NCBI GenBank assembly: GCA_025358985.1
Contig: JANYHQ010000297.1
Coordinates: 1-8,248, forward strand
Source: Acidimicrobiales bacterium
GTDB taxonomy: Bacteria; Actinomycetota; Acidimicrobiia; Acidimicrobiales; JANYDT01
Direction of reading: 5' to 3'
DNA: 8,248 nt
The translations under genes were made by a program, and so were the position numbers. This document shows positions 6,257 through 8,248 of this stretch, piece by piece; the stretch's first letter is position 1; the number at the start of each line of letters is the position of its first letter. The notes under the pieces are model-generated. The model saw nothing but the letters and a program-made list of their open reading frames with translations. It made no database searches and was not told the DNA's origin.

Positions 6257-6901
6257 TCAGGCGCCGAACGTGGCCCGGGCGGCGGCAGCAAACAACCCGT
6301 GGGGGGCGAGGGTGGCCACTGCTCGCACATCGTCGGCCATATCCACGTCTCGTAGGCATGCCAATGTGGCCACCGACAGGCCCAAGTCAATGAGGCGGGC
6401 GAGTTGCGCAGCCCCGGTATGAGCTTGGCTCATGGGCACCCCTGCGAAGACATCGGGGCCCACCTCAGCCAGACCAATGCCCCAGTATCCACCGTCGTAT
6501 GCGGGCCCGAAGGAGGCGTCGTGGGTGCTGAGAGCGTCGAGACCGGCGCCGAGCAGCGCCGGGGTCACCTGCGGCGTATCCATGGCCACCAAGAAGGCCG
6601 GTCCGCCCACGTCGTGGAACGCCTGGGCTAGGCGCTGTGCCAAACCCCCCGGTCCTTGCGCAATCACCTCGAACCCACTGCGCCACCACGGTGAATCTCG
6701 TGGTGCAATCGGCGACTGGCCCTGGTCGAACACCAGCACCCGCCGCTCGCAGTCGGCGAGCAACGCCGCATCCAACGTGTCCGCCAGGGCCGCGGCCGCC
6801 AGATCTGCGGCCTGCGTTGGTGTGCACGGAGGACACAACCGGGTTTTGGTGAATCCCGGATGCGGCGCCTTGGCCAAGACGATGATGTTGGCGCGCCGCA
6901 T
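6257..6901 (-). CDS. DUF2064 / TIGR04282 family glycosyltransferase-like protein
   Basis: The family is related to nucleotidyl/glycosyl transferases of the GT-A fold; some members are named for arsenosugar biosynthesis, but the true substrate of most is unknown. The product is 214 residues. Seen: VLAKAPHPGFTKTRLCPP (8-25), the nucleotide-binding N-terminal loop of the family; QGPGGLAQRL (82-91); AMDTP (106-110), the metal-binding Asp motif; GPAYDGGYWGIGL (132-144); and DVDMADD (185-191) near the end. All signature motifs are present, and the length is normal. ATG at 6901 is preferred; a GTG one codon upstream (6904) is equally possible. It diverges from mtnP, with start codons 35 bases apart, and lies 51 bases before the epimerase. 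The pairing suggests a role in glycan or sugar-nucleotide metabolism (inference). Confidence 0.88.
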   Translation of the reverse strand: MRRANIIVLAKAPHPGFTKTRLCPPCTPTQAADLAAAALADTLDAALLADCERRVLVFDQGQSPIAPRDSPWWRSGFEVIAQGPGGLAQRLAQAFHDVGGPAFLVAMDTPQVTPALLGAGLDALSTHDASFGPAYDGGYWGIGLAEVGPDVFAGVPMSQAHTGAAQLARLIDLGLSVATLACLRDVDMADDVRAVATLAPHGLFAAAARATFGA

Positions 6902-6909
6902 CACCCGTG

Positions 6910-6929
6910 ACCGTAATGGCTTCTACGAT
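6910..6929. promoter_or_regulatory. Candidate divergent leaderless promoter pair
   Basis: Two -10-like hexamers lie back to back. Plus strand TACGAT (6924-6929) is followed by 7 bases and then ATG at 6937 of mtnP. Minus strand TACGGT (6915-6910) is followed by 5 bases and then GTG at 6904, or 8 bases and ATG at 6901, of the DUF2064 gene. Neither start has a Shine-Dalgarno. If both are used, each -35 region would lie at or within the other gene's start. TANNNT matches alone are weak evidence. Confidence 0.35.
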
Positions 6930-6936
6930 CGCCACC

Positions 6937-7734
6937 ATGACTGCGACGCGCCAATGGCCACCTGCGCTTGTTGCCCGAGGGCCCAGGGCGGACGTAGGGG
7001 TGTTCGGTGGCTCAGGGTTTTACCGCTTCTTGGACGGGGCCGAAGCTTTCGAGGTGGATACACCGTACGGTCCCCCGTCGAGTCCTGTGGTGGTCGGTGA
7101 CGTAGGCGGAGTGCGAACGGCGTTCATCGCCCGTCACGGTGCGGCACACAGTGTTGTGGCGCATGCGGTGAACTTTCGCGCCAACCTCTACGCCATGGCG
7201 CAATTGGGGGTGAGACATCTTGTGGGACCGTGTGCTGTGGGATCGCTGCAACGCCATCTCGAACCTGGGCACGTGGTGGTCACTGATCAGTTGGTGGACC
7301 GCACGTGGGGACGGGCGGACTCCTTCTTCGACGGCGTCGACGGTGTGGTGAATCATGTGAGTTTCGCCGACCCCTATGACGCCCGACTGCGCTCCCTGGC
7401 GGTGTCGGCAGCCACCGCTGAGGGTCTCATCGTGCACGATGGCGGAACCGTGGTGGTCATCAACGGGCCGCGCTTCAGCACCCGCGCCGAAAGCCGGTGG
7501 TTCTCGCAGATGGGTTGGTCGGTGGTCAACATGACGCAGTACCCCGAAGCTGTCTTGGCCGCCGAACTCGCTATCCCGTATGTGGGCATATCACTGGTCA
7601 CTGACTACGACGCAGGCGTGGATCGTCACGAGGCAGTGACCATGGAGCAGGTGTTTGCCGTACTGAACTCCAACATCGACAAGGTACGCCGAGTCCTGTT
7701 CAGAATGATTCCAACTATCATGGACGCCGAGTAA
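6937..7734 (+). CDS. mtnP: S-methyl-5'-thioadenosine phosphorylase / MTAP-family purine nucleoside phosphorylase
   Basis: The enzyme cleaves a purine nucleoside, most likely methylthioadenosine, with phosphate to give adenine and (methylthio)ribose 1-phosphate, feeding purine and methionine salvage. It would be cytoplasmic and form a trimer in this family. The product is 265 residues: GGSGFY (24-29, phosphate loop), ARHGAAH (65-71), VNFRANLYA (78-86), CAVGSLQ (99-105), GPRFSTRAES (177-186), NMTQYPEAVLAAE (198-210) and TDYDAG (222-227). The Asp pair in TDYD is at the base-binding position where 6-aminopurine enzymes carry Asp, favouring adenine over hypoxanthine or guanine (established for human MTAP; applied here by analogy). 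The open frame extends to GTG 6907, but this nearly abuts the opposite gene, so ATG 6937 is preferred; ATG 6916 is another option. The next gene starts 2 bases after the stop. Confidence 0.92.
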   Translation: MTATRQWPPALVARGPRADVGVFGGSGFYRFLDGAEAFEVDTPYGPPSSPVVVGDVGGVRTAFIARHGAAHSVVAHAVNFRANLYAMAQLGVRHLVGPCAVGSLQRHLEPGHVVVTDQLVDRTWGRADSFFDGVDGVVNHVSFADPYDARLRSLAVSAATAEGLIVHDGGTVVVINGPRFSTRAESRWFSQMGWSVVNMTQYPEAVLAAELAIPYVGISLVTDYDAGVDRHEAVTMEQVFAVLNSNIDKVRRVLFRMIPTIMDAE

Positions 7735-7736
7735 CC

Positions 7737-8123
7737 GTGAGGGCACGTCCACTCACCGACCTGCAGTGCTTTGGGCTGCTGATGGTGGTTGGGGCGCTGG
7801 CCATTCCAGTGCTTCCAAACACCGGTGTGCTGTGCCCCCTTCGCCGATTCACGGGTATCCCCTGCCCCATGTGTGGGTCCACCACGGCAGTGCTCCACCT
7901 TGCCCATGCCGAGCCTTTGGCGGCGTTGGCTGCCAATCCAATGGGGGTCCTCATCGCCGTGTGTTGTGTTGCGGCGTTCCTGCCGGCGCCGTGGCGACAT
8001 CGGGTGACGGCTCGACTGGCCGGGTGGCGGGCACAGGTGGAGCCTGGCGTGCAGTTGACGATGACGGTGGTGGTGTTTGCCTCACTCTGGATCTATCAAC
8101 TGCACCGATTCGCCATCATCTGA
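7737..8123 (+). CDS. DUF2752 family membrane protein
   Basis: The product is 128 residues and is a small inner-membrane protein of unknown function. Three hydrophobic segments are visible (about 9-28, 66-83 and 106-124). Between the first two is the DUF2752 signature: CPLRRFTGIPCPMCGSTTA (33-51) with Cys33, Cys43 and Cys46, followed by AALAANPMGVL (62-72). The usual TRA after CPxCG reads TTA here. The start is GTG, 2 bases after the mtnP stop, so translation is probably coupled, and cotranscription with mtnP is likely. A functional link to nucleoside salvage is not implied; this family is often found near other small membrane proteins. Confidence 0.85.
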   Translation: MRARPLTDLQCFGLLMVVGALAIPVLPNTGVLCPLRRFTGIPCPMCGSTTAVLHLAHAEPLAALAANPMGVLIAVCCVAAFLPAPWRHRVTARLAGWRAQVEPGVQLTMTVVVFASLWIYQLHRFAII

Positions 8124-8160
8124 TGCGCCACTGCACGTACTCCTCTGAACGGAACCCAAC

Positions 8161-8248
8161 ATGAGCAACCAGAGCCCGCCGCCACCGCCGCCACCGCCGT
8201 CATCGTTCCCACCGTTGATTGCAGGCTCGATATACGCCAGCCCCCCAG
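8161..8248 (+). CDS. N-terminus of a polyproline-headed protein (cut by window edge)
   Basis: An open frame from ATG at 8161 reaches the edge with 29 codons: MSNQS, eight consecutive prolines, SSFPPLIAGSIYASPP. A weak GGAA lies 6 bases before the ATG. Proline-rich cytoplasmic heads of this kind are common on small actinobacterial membrane proteins (TM2, CD225/dispanin or DUF4190 types), but no membrane segment is visible yet, so the family is unknown. It follows the DUF2752 gene by 37 bases on the same strand, so it may belong to the same operon. Confidence 0.6.
   Translation, partial: MSNQSPPPPPPPPSSFPPLIAGSIYASPP

Noticed and set aside
6907..6936. mtnP starting at GTG 6907
   Set aside because: It would leave 2 bases between divergent starts and adds residues without family similarity; ATG 6937 fits the length and the -10 spacing better.

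Overview
The window reads as chromosomal DNA of a high-GC actinobacterium. The main evidence is a WhiB-type iron-sulfur regulator, an IF2 with a long Pro/Ala/Gly/Arg-rich linker, a NusA without the C-terminal repeats seen in Proteobacteria, and frequent GTG/TTG starts. The protein style (short WhiB with GVWGG, MTAP-family phosphorylase with GPRFSTRAE) would suit an Acidimicrobiia-like lineage, but that placement is an impression and not a demonstration. I see no mobile element, CRISPR array, tRNA, rRNA or clear novel multi-gene system; this is mostly ordinary core genome.

Region 1 (1-4371, minus strand) is the conserved translation/transcription operon rimP-nusA-ylxR-infB, read from right to left. 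RimP matures the 30S subunit, NusA modulates elongation and termination, YlxR is a small RNA-binding or regulatory protein, and IF2 delivers initiator tRNA. rimP and nusA overlap by ATGA. nusA and ylxR appear to overlap by ATAA, which would make ylxR start at ATA; it has no ATG, GTG or TTG upstream of its conserved RTCVGC motif. infB starts at TTG and runs off the left edge with 720 codons visible. The leader of rimP carries a strong inverted repeat (4403-4430).

Region 2 (4555-5089, minus) is a single whiB-like gene. Its upstream region contains an exact GGAAT-N18-GTT match to the SigR/SigH-type redox-stress promoter consensus.

Region 3 (5090-6901, minus) holds a two-gene unit: a DUF2064/TIGR04282 glycosyltransferase-like gene followed by a sugar-nucleotide epimerase with a Cys-rich insertion. 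Region 4 (6937-8248, plus) diverges from it: an MTA/purine nucleoside phosphorylase (mtnP), a DUF2752 membrane protein 2 bases downstream, and the beginning of a polyproline-headed protein cut by the window edge. The divergent starts at 6901 and 6937 are only 35 bases apart, and the gap contains two back-to-back -10-like hexamers placed for leaderless transcription both ways.

The points most worth a second look are the ATA start of ylxR, the SigR-like promoter before whiB, and the compact divergent promoter before mtnP.
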